Of a stretch of 64,000 bases of DNA, positions 9,102 to 17,911 are shown one piece after another. How positions within the stretch are numbered: position 1 is the first letter of the stretch; every line of letters begins with the position of its first letter. Both the position numbers and the translations under genes were made by a program. Source of the stretch: Loktanella sp. 3ANDIMAR09 (GTDB lineage Bacteria; Pseudomonadota; Alphaproteobacteria; Rhodobacterales; Rhodobacteraceae). The stretch covers positions 124,001 to 188,000 of the forward strand of contig NZ_LJAK01000003.1 of the NCBI RefSeq assembly GCF_001420005.1. Reading direction: 5' to 3'. The notes under the pieces were generated by a model. The model saw only the letters and a list, made by a program, of their open reading frames with translations. It had not been told where the DNA came from and did no database searches.

Positions 9102-10007
9102 TCAACTGCGGGGATCGTCGGGATGGGGCTGGACGCCGCGCGGGTCCTTGTGGATCAGCACGTCGGCGCGCGGATAGGCTGCGATGATCGCGCGGCGCAG
9201 GGCGGCCCCGATGGCATGCGCCTCGTGCAGGGTCTGATCGCCGTCCAGTTCGATATGCAGATTGACGAAAACGCGACTGCCCGCGCGGCGCGTCTTGAGG
9301 TCGTGAAACCCGTGCACGCCTTCGAAATTTTCGGCGATGGCAGCAATGCCTGCGATAAGTTCAGGGTCGGCCTGCCGGTCCATCAGTGCATCCCATGCCG
9401 CCTTGCCGATGCGCACAGCCCCGATCACGAGGATCAGCGCAGCCCCCAGGGCCACGACACTGTCAACCTGCGCCAATCCCAGCGCAGAGGAGGCCCACAG
9501 CGCGACAAGCGCCCCCACGTTCGGGATCAGATCGCCCAGATAATGCAGCGAATCCGCCTTGACGACGGCGTTATCCGTGCGGGCGGCAACCCGTCGCTGC
9601 CACAACACCAACGCCAGCGTCAGCACGATGGACAGGGCAATCACTGCCATGCCCGACCCTTCGTTTTCGGGCATCTGCGCATCGCCCCGCACCAGGCGCA
9701 GGACCGCTACGGTGGCGATCACGCCGGCCGAGGCGATGATGATCAGCGACTGACCCAGCGCTGCCAGATCCTCGGCCGAGGAATGACCGAAATTATGGTC
9801 GTCGTCGGCAGGCTTGGCCGCATAGGCAATCGCGGCCAGCGCGCCCAGCGACATCATCAGGTCCATCGCGGAATCGGCCAGCGTGGCCGCCACCGCCAAT
9901 GACCCGGTTTCCCCCAGCGCCCAGAGTTTCGCGATCACCAGCGTGAGTGCGACAGCAGAGGACATCAGCCCTGCGGACAGGTTCAGGCGCGTGTCGCTAC
10001 GGCTCAT
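9102..10007 (-). CDS. Cation diffusion facilitator (CDF) family divalent metal efflux transporter
   Basis: Inner-membrane proton-coupled exporter of zinc, iron or similar divalent metals (FieF-like). The 301-residue protein has the expected transmembrane bundle. The metal-site helix reads TLADSAMDLMMS (DxxxD) around residues 42-53, and HYLGDLIPN (HxxxD) appears near residue 155. After about residue 210 comes the cytoplasmic metallochaperone-like domain with VHGFHDLKTRRAG and a histidine-rich end. An HNFGHSSAEDL loop follows the second helix. It lies 6 bases after the SH3-protein gene. Confidence 0.93.
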   Translation of the reverse strand: MSRSDTRLNLSAGLMSSAVALTLVIAKLWALGETGSLAVAATLADSAMDLMMSLGALAAIAYAAKPADDDHNFGHSSAEDLAALGQSLIIIASAGVIATVAVLRLVRGDAQMPENEGSGMAVIALSIVLTLALVLWQRRVAARTDNAVVKADSLHYLGDLIPNVGALVALWASSALGLAQVDSVVALGAALILVIGAVRIGKAAWDALMDRQADPELIAGIAAIAENFEGVHGFHDLKTRRAGSRVFVNLHIELDGDQTLHEAHAIGAALRRAIIAAYPRADVLIHKDPRGVQPHPDDPRS

Positions 10008-10013
10008 GGTTGA

Positions 10014-10553
10014 TTACTCTTTGGTCTCATCGGGATCGACACCCCAGATTGCGGCTTGTGGTGCCCAACCGCGATAGCCTTCGGCATTGAGTTCGCACCA
10101 GTTGCGTTCACAAGCACCCAGTCGCGCGACGACACCCTGTTCCAGATAGGCACGTTCGGATGCATTTGCATCGGGCTGGCTGTGCAAGGTCAGGACCTGT
10201 TCGGTCACAAGCGCTGTGCGCACACCTGACAGCATCGTATAGTGGACCCAGCCGCCCTGGCCATCGCGATCGATGACACGGCGCCAGTGGCCGTATTCCG
10301 CGACGACCTGCAACGGCATGCCGCGCCGCTGGAACACCCAGTCGATGCGGTGCGTCAACGATGGGCCGCGGCGCACATTGGCCTCGGACGCCTTGAGGCT
10401 GACATAGCGTGGCAGGGGCAGGTTCGTGACGGGTCCGGTCTGTGCCGCAGCGGCGGGGGCCGAAACAGGCACCACATCCTGGGCCGCACCCTGCGTTGCC
10501 AGACATACTGCCAGTGCGCCGGCCACGCCGCGCAACCACCCCAAGGTTCCCAT
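10014..10553 (-). CDS. Secreted SH3-like domain protein
   Basis: The ATG at 10553 is chosen because it opens a signal peptide (MGTLGWLRGVAGALAVCLAT); the frame extends further upstream without a better start. After the signal come a short linker and two SH3_4-type segments: YVSLKASEANVRRGPSLTHRIDW and the later GYRGWAPQAAIWG. Such proteins bind peptidoglycan or other envelope ligands and are common in Rhodobacterales. It appears to lead an operon with the CDF transporter 6 bases downstream. Confidence 0.85.
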   Translation of the reverse strand: MGTLGWLRGVAGALAVCLATQGAAQDVVPVSAPAAAAQTGPVTNLPLPRYVSLKASEANVRRGPSLTHRIDWVFQRRGMPLQVVAEYGHWRRVIDRDGQGGWVHYTMLSGVRTALVTEQVLTLHSQPDANASERAYLEQGVVARLGACERNWCELNAEGYRGWAPQAAIWGVDPDETKE

Positions 10554-10669
10554 ATCCGCTATCCGCCTGCTGTCATTCGCTCTGCGGGCGCATCGGTTCT
10601 TGTGCCGCGCGTCCCTGACTGGCAACCTGCCACCGATGCGGTGCATTTGAAAGTGGGCAGGGGGGTCCG

Positions 10670-11656
10670 ATGCCGGGTAAGAAGCTGAGTGTTGTCGTCA
10701 CGCGACGGTTGCCCGAACCGGTCGAGACCCGGATGAAGGAACTGTTCGACGTCACCCTGCGCGAAAGTGACGAGGCAATGACCCGCGAGGCGCTGGCCGC
10801 TGCCATGCAGGGGGCCGACGTGCTGGTGCCAACCATCACCGACCAGATCGACGCGGCCCTGCTGGCGCAGGCCGGGGAACGGCTGAAACTGATCGCGAAC
10901 TACGGGGCAGGGGTCGACAATATCGACGTCGCCACCGCCCGGCAGCGCGGCATCCTGGTGTCCAACACCCCCGGCGTGCTGACCGATGATACCGCCGACA
11001 TGACGCTTGCGCTGATGCTGTCCGTCGTGCGGCGCATCCCAGAGGGCATGCGCATTGCCCAGGGCGAAAGCTGGGAAGGCTGGTCCCCGACCGCCAACCT
11101 GGGCGCGCGACTGGGCGGTCGCAGGCTGGGCATCCTTGGCATGGGGCGCATCGGTCAGGCCGTCGCGCAGCGCGCGCGCGCCTTTGGCATGCAGATCCAC
11201 TATCACAACCGCAAACGCCTGCGCCCCGAGGTCGAGAACCCTCTCGAGGCGACCTATTGGGAAAGCCTCGACCAGATGGTCGCGCGAATGGATGTGGTAT
11301 CGGTGAACTGTCCGCATACGCCGTCCACCTTTCACCTGCTGAACGCGCGGCGGCTGAAACTGATGAAACCCAACGCGGTGATCGTGAACACCTCGCGGGG
11401 CGAGGTCATCGACGAAAACGCGCTGACCCGCGCCTTGCGTGCGGGCGAGTTGGGCGGCGCGGGGCTGGATGTGTTCGAGCGCGGCCATGCGATCAACCCC
11501 CGGCTCAAGGCGCTACCGAACGTGATCCTGTTGCCGCATATGGGATCGGCCACGATCGAGGGGCGGATCGAGATGGGCGAAAAGGTGCTGATCAACGTCA
11601 AGACCTTCGCCGACGGCCACCGTCCGCCCGACCTCGTCGTGCCGGGCCTGATGTGA
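10670..11656 (+). CDS. D-2-hydroxyacid dehydrogenase (glyoxylate/hydroxypyruvate reductase type)
   Basis: NAD(P)-dependent dehydrogenase of the D-isomer 2-hydroxyacid family, 328 residues. Visible are the substrate-loop NYGAGVDNIDV, the Rossmann GMGRIGQAV, the catalytic arginine in VNTSRGEVIDE, and the catalytic histidine in LLPHMGSAT. The HMGSAT form is typical of glyoxylate reductases and D-glycerate dehydrogenases (GyaR-like), so reduction of glyoxylate or hydroxypyruvate is the best guess. It stands divergently from the SH3-CDF operon. Confidence 0.88.
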   Translation: MPGKKLSVVVTRRLPEPVETRMKELFDVTLRESDEAMTREALAAAMQGADVLVPTITDQIDAALLAQAGERLKLIANYGAGVDNIDVATARQRGILVSNTPGVLTDDTADMTLALMLSVVRRIPEGMRIAQGESWEGWSPTANLGARLGGRRLGILGMGRIGQAVAQRARAFGMQIHYHNRKRLRPEVENPLEATYWESLDQMVARMDVVSVNCPHTPSTFHLLNARRLKLMKPNAVIVNTSRGEVIDENALTRALRAGELGGAGLDVFERGHAINPRLKALPNVILLPHMGSATIEGRIEMGEKVLINVKTFADGHRPPDLVVPGLM

Positions 11657-11687
11657 TAGTCCTGTTTTGCAACCACCGGAGAAAACC

Positions 11688-11981
11688 ATGTATCGCATGA
11701 TGTCGGCCATTGGCCTGCTTGCTTTGACCACCGCCTGCGCAGAGGTGCCGCCGACCCCGTTTGACGGACGTCAGATCAATCCGTCGCGCCCGGCACCCGT
11801 GCAACCCATCTTGACCGCACCGCCCGTGTCGGCGATCCCGGAGCCCGACCGGATCACCACGGGCCCGATCGGCGGCCCTGCCGTGCCGCGCCCCAGCACG
11901 AACGGCATGGCACCACCGCCCGTCGAAATCGGCGTGATCGGCGCACCGCCGCCGCCGCCGCCGCCCGCAGAGGACGCATGA
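11688..11981 (+). CDS. Small proline-rich putative lipoprotein
   Basis: The 97-residue protein starts with a short hydrophobic segment ending LLALTTACAE, a weak lipobox (threonine at -3), after a GGAG site. The rest is proline-rich and low in complexity, ending in a run of seven prolines encoded by GCC/CCG repeats. No known domain is visible. It follows the dehydrogenase gene by 31 bases and ends in a strong terminator. Confidence 0.65.
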   Translation: MYRMMSAIGLLALTTACAEVPPTPFDGRQINPSRPAPVQPILTAPPVSAIPEPDRITTGPIGGPAVPRPSTNGMAPPPVEIGVIGAPPPPPPPAEDA

Positions 11982-11984
11982 CGC

Positions 11985-12011
11985 AAAAGGGACCGCAAGG
12001 CGGTCCCTTTT
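11985..12011 (+). terminator. Rho-independent terminator
   Basis: A 12-bp stem AAAAGGGACCGC / GCGGTCCCTTTT with a 3-base AAG loop and a T-run, starting 4 bases after the lipoprotein stop. Because of the flanking A and T runs it could work in both directions and also serve the opposite-strand gene at 12050. Confidence 0.9.
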
Positions 12012-12049
12012 TCATTGGCCCATGCATGGCCGCATTTTTGAAAATGACG

Positions 12050-12196
12050 TTACTGCACGCCTTCGGTGATGGCGACGTAGTTGCGCGTCGAAAACCGCAA
12101 CATGTCGTTGTCGGCGCGACTGTTCACAGGCATCGGCTGCGCACAGGCGGTCAGGCCCATCACGGCAGCCACCGCAATCAGGGTGGTGCGTTTCAT
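12050..12196 (-). CDS. Very small lipoprotein (48 aa)
   Basis: Read directly from the sequence: ATG at 12196, stop TAA at 12052-12050. It starts MKRTTLIAVAAVMGLTACAQ, a textbook lipoprotein signal with the lipobox LTAC at residues 15-18. About 30 mature residues follow, including the stretch MLRFSTRNYVAITEGVQ. A GAGGAG ribosome site sits about 7 bases before the ATG. No known family is recognised; similar entericidin-sized lipoproteins act at the outer membrane, but no function is claimed. Confidence 0.75.
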   Translation of the reverse strand: MKRTTLIAVAAVMGLTACAQPMPVNSRADNDMLRFSTRNYVAITEGVQ

Positions 12197-12385
12197 ACTG
12201 CTCTCCTCAGCCCGCCTCTGACGTGCGGTGCTGTGGATAGAATTAGCATCAGACTGCGGCGGAAATAAGGCACACGGTCAAAAAGCGGCCACATTCGCGC
12301 CCGGCACCCCAACGCGCAGGCCGTAAAATTCCAGCAGGGCAGGGGTTTGCGGGCCTGTGCCCCCGATCACTGTGGCAACTGCGCC

Positions 12386-13195
12386 TCAGCGATAGACCTC
12401 ATCTTCGGTCGGAAAGGCGCGGCTTTTGACGTCCTCGGCGTAGCGCCGGACGGAATCCTCGATCATCGGACCCAGTTGGCCATAGACCTTGACGAACTTG
12501 GGCGTCCAGGGGTTCAGGCCCAGCATGTCTTCCAGCACCAGGATCTGGCCATCGCAATCCTTGCTGGCCCCGATGCCGATCGTGGGAATGTCGATTTCGG
12601 TGGTGATCTTGGCGGCCAGCGGTTCGACCATGCCTTCCAGCACCACGGCGAATGCGCCGGCCTCTGCCACGGCGCGGGCGTCCTCGCGGTGCGCGTCCCA
12701 GCTGGATTCGTCGCGCCCCTGCGTCTTGAACCCGCCCATCACATGCGACGACTGCGGTGTCAGGCCGGTGTGCGCCATCACGGGAATGCCGCGTTCCACG
12801 AGAAAGTGGATGGTTTTGGCCATGCGCGCGCCACCTTCCAGCTTGACCGCACCGCAGCCGGTTTCCTTCATGATCTTGGCGGCATTGCGGAACGCGACCT
12901 GCGGCGATTCCTCGTAGGTGCCGAATGGCATATCGACCACGATCAGCGCCTTTTGCGTGCCGCGCACCACGGCCTTGCCGTGCATGATCATCAGGTCCAG
13001 CGGTACGCCAACCGTGCTTTCCATGCCGTGCATCACCATGCCAAGGCTGTCACCGACCAGGATGAAATCCGCGAATTTGTCCACGATGGCGGCCGTATGC
13101 GCGTGGTAGCTGGTCAGCGACACGATCGGCTCGCCGCCCTTGCGCTTGGCGATTTGCGGCACGGTGGTCCGGCGGATTTGGGCTTGGGTGCTCAT
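12386..13195 (-). CDS. panB: 3-methyl-2-oxobutanoate hydroxymethyltransferase
   Basis: PanB transfers a hydroxymethyl group from methylene-tetrahydrofolate to alpha-ketoisovalerate, giving ketopantoate for pantothenate and CoA. The 269-residue protein has the conserved [15 protein letters not shown], the metal-site [11 protein letters not shown], and AVKLEGG and [20 protein letters not shown] blocks. It starts within the last 4 bases of panC (ATGA), so the two are coupled. Mg-dependent decameric enzyme of the cytosol. Confidence 0.96.
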   Translation of the reverse strand: MSTQAQIRRTTVPQIAKRKGGEPIVSLTSYHAHTAAIVDKFADFILVGDSLGMVMHGMESTVGVPLDLMIMHGKAVVRGTQKALIVVDMPFGTYEESPQVAFRNAAKIMKETGCGAVKLEGGARMAKTIHFLVERGIPVMAHTGLTPQSSHVMGGFKTQGRDESSWDAHREDARAVAEAGAFAVVLEGMVEPLAAKITTEIDIPTIGIGASKDCDGQILVLEDMLGLNPWTPKFVKVYGQLGPMIEDSVRRYAEDVKSRAFPTEDEVYR

Positions 13196-14034
13196 GGTGT
13201 CATCTCCTTTTGGTCGATCAGCAGAACATCCCCGAACTGGGCGCTGATCATGATGCCAAGTCTATCTGTGGCCCGTCCGGACACGGGGGTAAAGGTCGCA
13301 GCGTCCACGACGTCGAGTCCAACCAGCGTGGCCTGCGGCACATCCGCGATCATCGTGCGGATGGCGTCTGTCGCATCCTCGATCGTGCCGCCGGCCTGGA
13401 TGACCTGTTCTGCCGCCAGCAGCGCACGGTTCAGCACGGGTGCCGCTGCCCGATCATCCGGCGTCAGCCGCACGTTGCGCGACGACATCGCAAGACCGTC
13501 CGCCTCGCGCACGGTTGGCACACCGTGCACGGTTGTCGGCATCGACAGGTCATGGGCCATACGGCGGATCACGGCGAGCTGCTGATAGTCCTTTTCACCG
13601 AAATAGGCGGCGTCCGCCCCAATGATGTTGAAGAGCTTGGTCACGATGGTCGCCACACCGCGAAAATGGCCGGGACGCACGGCCCCGTGCAGGATGTGGG
13701 CCAGATGCGTGGTTTCGACAATCGTTTCCGACCCTGCCGGATACATCGTGTCCACGTCCGGCATGAACACCGCCGCCACCCCGGCAGCCTGCAACATCGC
13801 AAGGTCCGCCTGCTCGGTGCGGGGGTATTTTTCCAGATCGGACGGGTCACCGAACTGCGTGGGGTTCACGAAAATCGTCGCAATCACGTTGGCATGGTCT
13901 GCCTGCGCCGCCGCAACCAGTGCCATGTGCCCCGCATGCAATGCACCCATGGTGGTGACCAGACCGATACTGCCCGCATCGCGCAATGCGGCAGCGGCGC
14001 TGCGCATCTCGGCAATCGTTTTGCAGATCAACAT
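13192..14034 (-). CDS. panC: Pantothenate synthetase (pantoate-beta-alanine ligase)
   Basis: PanC condenses pantoate and beta-alanine with ATP. The ATG at 14034 ([11 protein letters not shown]) gives 280 residues, matching the family; an in-frame ATG 15 bases upstream is possible. Motifs: [14 protein letters not shown] (HxGH nucleotide site) near residue 28, FVNPTQF, the FGEKDYQQL block, and MSSRN, the KMSKS counterpart. Operon order is panC then panB. The upstream gene at 14094 lies 60 bases away on the same strand and may be cotranscribed. Confidence 0.96.
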   Translation of the reverse strand: MLICKTIAEMRSAAAALRDAGSIGLVTTMGALHAGHMALVAAAQADHANVIATIFVNPTQFGDPSDLEKYPRTEQADLAMLQAAGVAAVFMPDVDTMYPAGSETIVETTHLAHILHGAVRPGHFRGVATIVTKLFNIIGADAAYFGEKDYQQLAVIRRMAHDLSMPTTVHGVPTVREADGLAMSSRNVRLTPDDRAAAPVLNRALLAAEQVIQAGGTIEDATDAIRTMIADVPQATLVGLDVVDAATFTPVSGRATDRLGIMISAQFGDVLLIDQKEMTP

Positions 14035-14093
14035 CCTGTGGCCCCCCATCCGTGCCGCGTTTCTAGGCGGCGGCGGTCAGCGGGGCAAGCGGG

Positions 14094-14732
14094 TCAATCG
14101 ACAACGGACAGCACATCGGGATCGACCAGCATTGCCAGCAGATCGTCGCGCGGCAGATCACAGGTCAGGCTGACCTCGGACACGCTGTCGCTGCTCTTGC
14201 GCAACCCGCGCCTGACCCGGTTGCCGCGAAAACGGTCGACTGTTCCGGTGACGGGGCTGTAGATCCACAGCCCCCTTGCGGCGGGTTTGCGCCGCGCGGC
14301 ACCGGTGTTGATCGGCGCAAGGAACAGGTGATCGGCGCAGGCATCGAATATCCGACCACTGTCGATCCGCAAAAGCGTCAGATCACCCATCTGCGACAGG
14401 CTGCCGACAAAGGCGGCAGGTGCCTTGCGCGGCCAAAAGAAGATCCGTTCGTCCAGTTGCAGCGCCCAGTCCCGCAGGGTTCCGCCGGTCAGAAAATCCT
14501 TGTCGCGGCCCGCCAGCAGGGGGCGCTGGTGGTTCAGGGTCACGGGGCCGTGCCCCAACACGATCGTTTCGGGGTCGCGCCGCAGCGCCAGATCAACCGG
14601 GTTCAGCCCCACCGCACGCGCCACGGCGGCAGGCCGCATCAGCCCTGCGGCGGCGATGCCGGGCAGGTTGCTGGTCAGCGTGGCGTGAAACAGCACTGGT
14701 CCAGCCAGTTTGATGAATGCATCGCGGTCCAT
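14094..14732 (-). CDS. Uncharacterised protein (DUF7002-like), possible ADP-ribosyltransferase-type fold
   Basis: A 212-residue soluble protein. The N-terminus reads LFHATLTSNLPGIAAAGL, the pattern of an [HY]H-x-T...NL..I...GL start seen in RNA 2-phosphotransferase/DarT-like ADP-ribosyltransferase folds, and a middle block ERIFFWPRKAPA resembles the FYF.PR strand of the same fold. The family assignment to DUF7002 is from memory of similar proteins. No toxin partner or antitoxin gene is adjacent; neighbours are panC and a demethylating oxidase. Function unknown. Confidence 0.7.
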   Translation of the reverse strand: MDRDAFIKLAGPVLFHATLTSNLPGIAAAGLMRPAAVARAVGLNPVDLALRRDPETIVLGHGPVTLNHQRPLLAGRDKDFLTGGTLRDWALQLDERIFFWPRKAPAAFVGSLSQMGDLTLLRIDSGRIFDACADHLFLAPINTGAARRKPAARGLWIYSPVTGTVDRFRGNRVRRGLRKSSDSVSEVSLTCDLPRDDLLAMLVDPDVLSVVD

Positions 14733-14796
14733 CTGGCCAGTCTAGCGCAGCACGCAGGCACCACCTACAGCCATTGTGCGACGCAGGTCGGTTTCC

Positions 14797-14805
14797 TGCT
14801 ATAAT
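14797..14805 (+). promoter_or_regulatory. Putative extended -10 promoter element
   Basis: TGCTATAAT is a perfect extended -10 (TGn-TATAAT) 74 bases before the dehydrogenase ATG. The -35 is poor: TTGTGC lies 20 bases upstream. It is the only convincing promoter in the 146-base gap between 14732 and 14879. Confidence 0.5.
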
Positions 14806-14878
14806 CTGTCGGATGGTTCCCGCACCGCCTGACCGTCTGGGGCATATGTGACGGGAATATCGTGCAAGGAATACTGCC

Positions 14879-17383
14879 ATGAAAACGTCTGTCAAAGCTC
14901 TGGTCGTCGGTGGCGGTGCTGTCGGCACCTCGATCGCCTATCACCTGGCCGCTGCGGGCTGGGACGACGTGATGTTGCTGGAACGGGACGAGCTGACATC
15001 GGGGTCGACATGGCACGCCGCCGGCCTGCTGCCCTATTTCAACATGAGCTATGCGACGACCCACATTCACGACTATTCGATCAAGTTCTACAAGACGCTG
15101 GAGGAGGAAACCGGCCTGAACGCGGGTTTTGCCGTCGTGGGCAACCTGCGCATGGCCCAGACCCAGGAACGGATGGAGGAATTCCAGCTCTATGCCTCGA
15201 CCGCCGAAACGGTGGGCGTGCCATATGTTTTCATGACCCCCGACGAGATCAAGGCGAAATGGCCGCTGATCGAAACATCCGACCTCAAGGGGGCGCTGTA
15301 TCACACGCAGGACGGCTACATTAACCCTGCCGATGTGACGATGGCGATGGCCAAGGGCGCGCGCCAGCGTGGCGTGGACATCGTGCGCAAGTGGCAGGCC
15401 GATGCGTTCAACTGGAACGGCACTGCCTGGGAGGTCACCTGCACCAAGATGGTGGAAAAGGGCGGCAACCTGATCCCGTCCGACGAACAGATCGTCATCA
15501 CCGCCGAACATGTGGTCACCGCATCAGGCAACCACGCGCAGCGCACGGCGAAAATGCTGGGCATCAAGATTCCCGCAATCCCCGTCGAACATCAGTTCAT
15601 CGTGATGGATACCGACCCCGCGCTGGTTGATTTCCGCAAGGACAACCCCGAGCACCCCGTCATTCGCGACGCCGACGCCCAATCCTATGTGCGCGAGGAA
15701 CGCGGCGGCTGGATTCTGGGCGTGTATGAACCCAATGCGCCTGCACGTTTCGAATACGGCGTCCCCGACAGTTTCCGCGCGGACCTGTTCGAACTCGACC
15801 TCGAACGGATCGAGGAACAATACATGGCGATGATACACCGGATTCCATCCTGCGAGGAATCGGGCCTGAAAAACGATTTCAACGGTCCCATCTGCTATAC
15901 CCCGGACGGTAATCCGTTGGTCGGCCCGGCCCCCGGACTGCACAACATGTGGCTGGCCGAAGGCTTCAGCTTTGGCATCACGGCAGCGGGTGGCACGGGC
16001 TACTACCTTGCGCAGATGATGGTGCAGGGCGAGGCAGAAATCGACATGGCGTCGCTGGATCCCAAACGCTACGGCGACTGGATGACGACCGAATGGGCCG
16101 CCCGCAAGAACGAGGAAGCCTACGAACACGTCTATATCCTGCACCACCCGGACGAAGAACGGCCTGCCTGCCGTCCGCTGCGCACCACGCCCGCCTATGA
16201 CCGGCAAAAGGCGCGCGGCGCACAATTCGGCTGGGTCAACGGCTGGGAACGCCCGAACTATTTCGGCCCCCTCGATGCGCCGGAGAATTTCGACCACGAC
16301 GCGCGGTCGTTCCGTCGCGGTGGCTGGTGGCAATACGCCGTGGACGAGGCCCGCGCGATCCGCGAGAGCGTCGGCCTGATCGACGCCTCCGCCTTTACCA
16401 AGCACCGCATCAGCGGGCCGGGTGCGACTGCGTTTCTGGATTGGTTCACCACCAACAAACTGCCCAGCGTGGGCCGCATCAACCTGACCTACGCGCTGAC
16501 CGACCACGGCACCACGCGCACCGAATACACCATCGCCCGGATCGCAGAGGATGATTATTACCTGATCTCTGCCGGGGCCTGGACCGCCTATGATCAGGAT
16601 TACCTGTACAAGGCTGTGGCACGCAAAGAGGCCGACTTTGGCCGGATCAACGCACAAGAGGTGACGACGCAGTGGGGTGTCTTTGCCATCGCCGGCCCGA
16701 AATCCCGCGACGTGCTGCAATCTGTCATCAAGGACGCGGACCCCGCGACCGTTCTGTCCAACAAGCGTTTTCCGTGGCTGTCCGTGCGTGACATCGAACT
16801 GGGCATGTGCCCGGTCCGCGCCATCCGCGTGGCCTATACGGGCGAGCTGGGCTGGGAATTGCACCACCCGATCGAAATGCAGAACTACCTGTTCGACCTG
16901 CTGGAAAAGGCAGGCGCGGAACACGGCATGAAACTGGTCGGCGCCCGGGCGCAGAACTGGCTGCGGCAGGAAAAATCCTATCGCGCCTTTGGCAACGAAT
17001 TGGGTCGCGACGCCACCCCGCTGGAGGCTGACCTGCCGCGCTTTGTCGATCTGAACAAGGATTTCAACGGCAAGCAGGCGATGCTGGACAAGGGCATCCG
17101 GTCCAAATGCGTCACGCTGCTGATCGACGGCCCCGACGATGCCGACCCTTGGGGCCGCGAGGCGCTTTATGCCGGTGACACGCGCGTGGGGCGTCTGACG
17201 TCGGGCGGCTATTCGGTGCATTTCAACAAGAGCATCGGCATGGGCTACGTCCACCCTGACCACGCAACTGTGGGCACGCGTTTGCAGGTCAAGATGTTCG
17301 ACCAACTGTGGCCCTGCGACATCGTCGAGGACAGCCCCTACGACCCCGAGAACAAGACGATCCGCAAGAACATCGCGGATTGA
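14879..17383 (+). CDS. Dimethylglycine/sarcosine dehydrogenase-type FAD oxidoreductase with GcvT domain
   Basis: An 834-residue two-part enzyme that oxidatively removes methyl groups from dimethylglycine, sarcosine or a similar N-methyl compound and passes the one-carbon unit to folate. Residues 1-~420 form the DAO-type FAD domain: GGGAVGTSIAYHLA dinucleotide motif, then SGSTWHAAGLLP, whose histidine is the usual position of covalent FAD attachment. Residues from ~430 form the GcvT/aminomethyltransferase domain with IDASAFTKHRISGPGA and the C-terminal barrel GYVHPDHA. Length fits the DMGDH family. It has its own promoter and terminator. The exact substrate cannot be set from sequence. Confidence 0.88.
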   Translation: MKTSVKALVVGGGAVGTSIAYHLAAAGWDDVMLLERDELTSGSTWHAAGLLPYFNMSYATTHIHDYSIKFYKTLEEETGLNAGFAVVGNLRMAQTQERMEEFQLYASTAETVGVPYVFMTPDEIKAKWPLIETSDLKGALYHTQDGYINPADVTMAMAKGARQRGVDIVRKWQADAFNWNGTAWEVTCTKMVEKGGNLIPSDEQIVITAEHVVTASGNHAQRTAKMLGIKIPAIPVEHQFIVMDTDPALVDFRKDNPEHPVIRDADAQSYVREERGGWILGVYEPNAPARFEYGVPDSFRADLFELDLERIEEQYMAMIHRIPSCEESGLKNDFNGPICYTPDGNPLVGPAPGLHNMWLAEGFSFGITAAGGTGYYLAQMMVQGEAEIDMASLDPKRYGDWMTTEWAARKNEEAYEHVYILHHPDEERPACRPLRTTPAYDRQKARGAQFGWVNGWERPNYFGPLDAPENFDHDARSFRRGGWWQYAVDEARAIRESVGLIDASAFTKHRISGPGATAFLDWFTTNKLPSVGRINLTYALTDHGTTRTEYTIARIAEDDYYLISAGAWTAYDQDYLYKAVARKEADFGRINAQEVTTQWGVFAIAGPKSRDVLQSVIKDADPATVLSNKRFPWLSVRDIELGMCPVRAIRVAYTGELGWELHHPIEMQNYLFDLLEKAGAEHGMKLVGARAQNWLRQEKSYRAFGNELGRDATPLEADLPRFVDLNKDFNGKQAMLDKGIRSKCVTLLIDGPDDADPWGREALYAGDTRVGRLTSGGYSVHFNKSIGMGYVHPDHATVGTRLQVKMFDQLWPCDIVEDSPYDPENKTIRKNIAD

Positions 17384-17443
17384 TCCGCAAAGGTTCATGA
17401 GGGGTTAAATCGACCCCGACCCTTTGGAATCGCCTCATTTTAG

Positions 17444-17475
17444 CCCTGATTGCCAGTTGGCAATCAGGGTTTTTT
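17444..17475 (+). terminator. Rho-independent terminator
   Basis: A perfect 11-bp stem CCCTGATTGCC / GGCAATCAGGG with AGTT loop and six T residues, 60 bases after the dehydrogenase stop. The downstream arm contains the stop codon of the convergent gene at 17464. Confidence 0.92.
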
Positions 17476-17823
17476 GCGGTTTTTCCAGCGTTCGGCCCGC
17501 CTGCGCATGGCGATCAGGAATCCCGCGACAGGCCTGCGCAACCGTGGCACATCGACCGACAGCAACAGCAGGCCGACCGGGATCATCCACAGCCCGAAAA
17601 TCGGCAGGATGGCAAGGAATCCGCCAAGAATGAACAGAATGCCGACCGGTACGCGCACCAGCGTCCAGCCCGGTCGGCTGAGGGTCTGCACGATACGTCC
17701 AAGGACGGGACTATAGCGGCGCAGCCAGGCGAATTGCCGTTCGAGACGTGCGCGCTCTCTTTTCCCCGGTGACAGGAACCGGATCTGTCTGGGTGGCTTT
17801 TGCGATGGGGGACGGTCGGACAC
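17464..17823 (-). CDS. Small membrane protein (PGPGW/TMEM-like)
   Basis: A 119-residue protein with a basic N-terminal half (about 1-50) and two adjacent hydrophobic segments at about 58-74 and 77-90 split by a short turn (LPIFGLW), followed by a basic tail. This hairpin resembles the putative transmembrane PGPGW family. In related genomes such proteins are often mislabelled as tryptophan synthase beta-like; nothing here supports that. Function unknown. Confidence 0.65.
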   Translation of the reverse strand: MSDRPPSQKPPRQIRFLSPGKRERARLERQFAWLRRYSPVLGRIVQTLSRPGWTLVRVPVGILFILGGFLAILPIFGLWMIPVGLLLLSVDVPRLRRPVAGFLIAMRRRAERWKNRKKP

Positions 17824-17911
17824 GCTGCCTTATTCTTTCCCAATACGGAACAATGATGAGCCATGCCGGGCATAGATGATGCAGGTCGAACCAAATCTGG
17901 GGCGTGGCATC

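Noticed and set aside
15524-17398. A 624-codon open frame antisense to the dimethylglycine dehydrogenase gene
   Set aside because: It is a composition shadow of a GC-rich gene: histidine- and arginine-rich, no motifs, and the sense strand has a complete enzyme.
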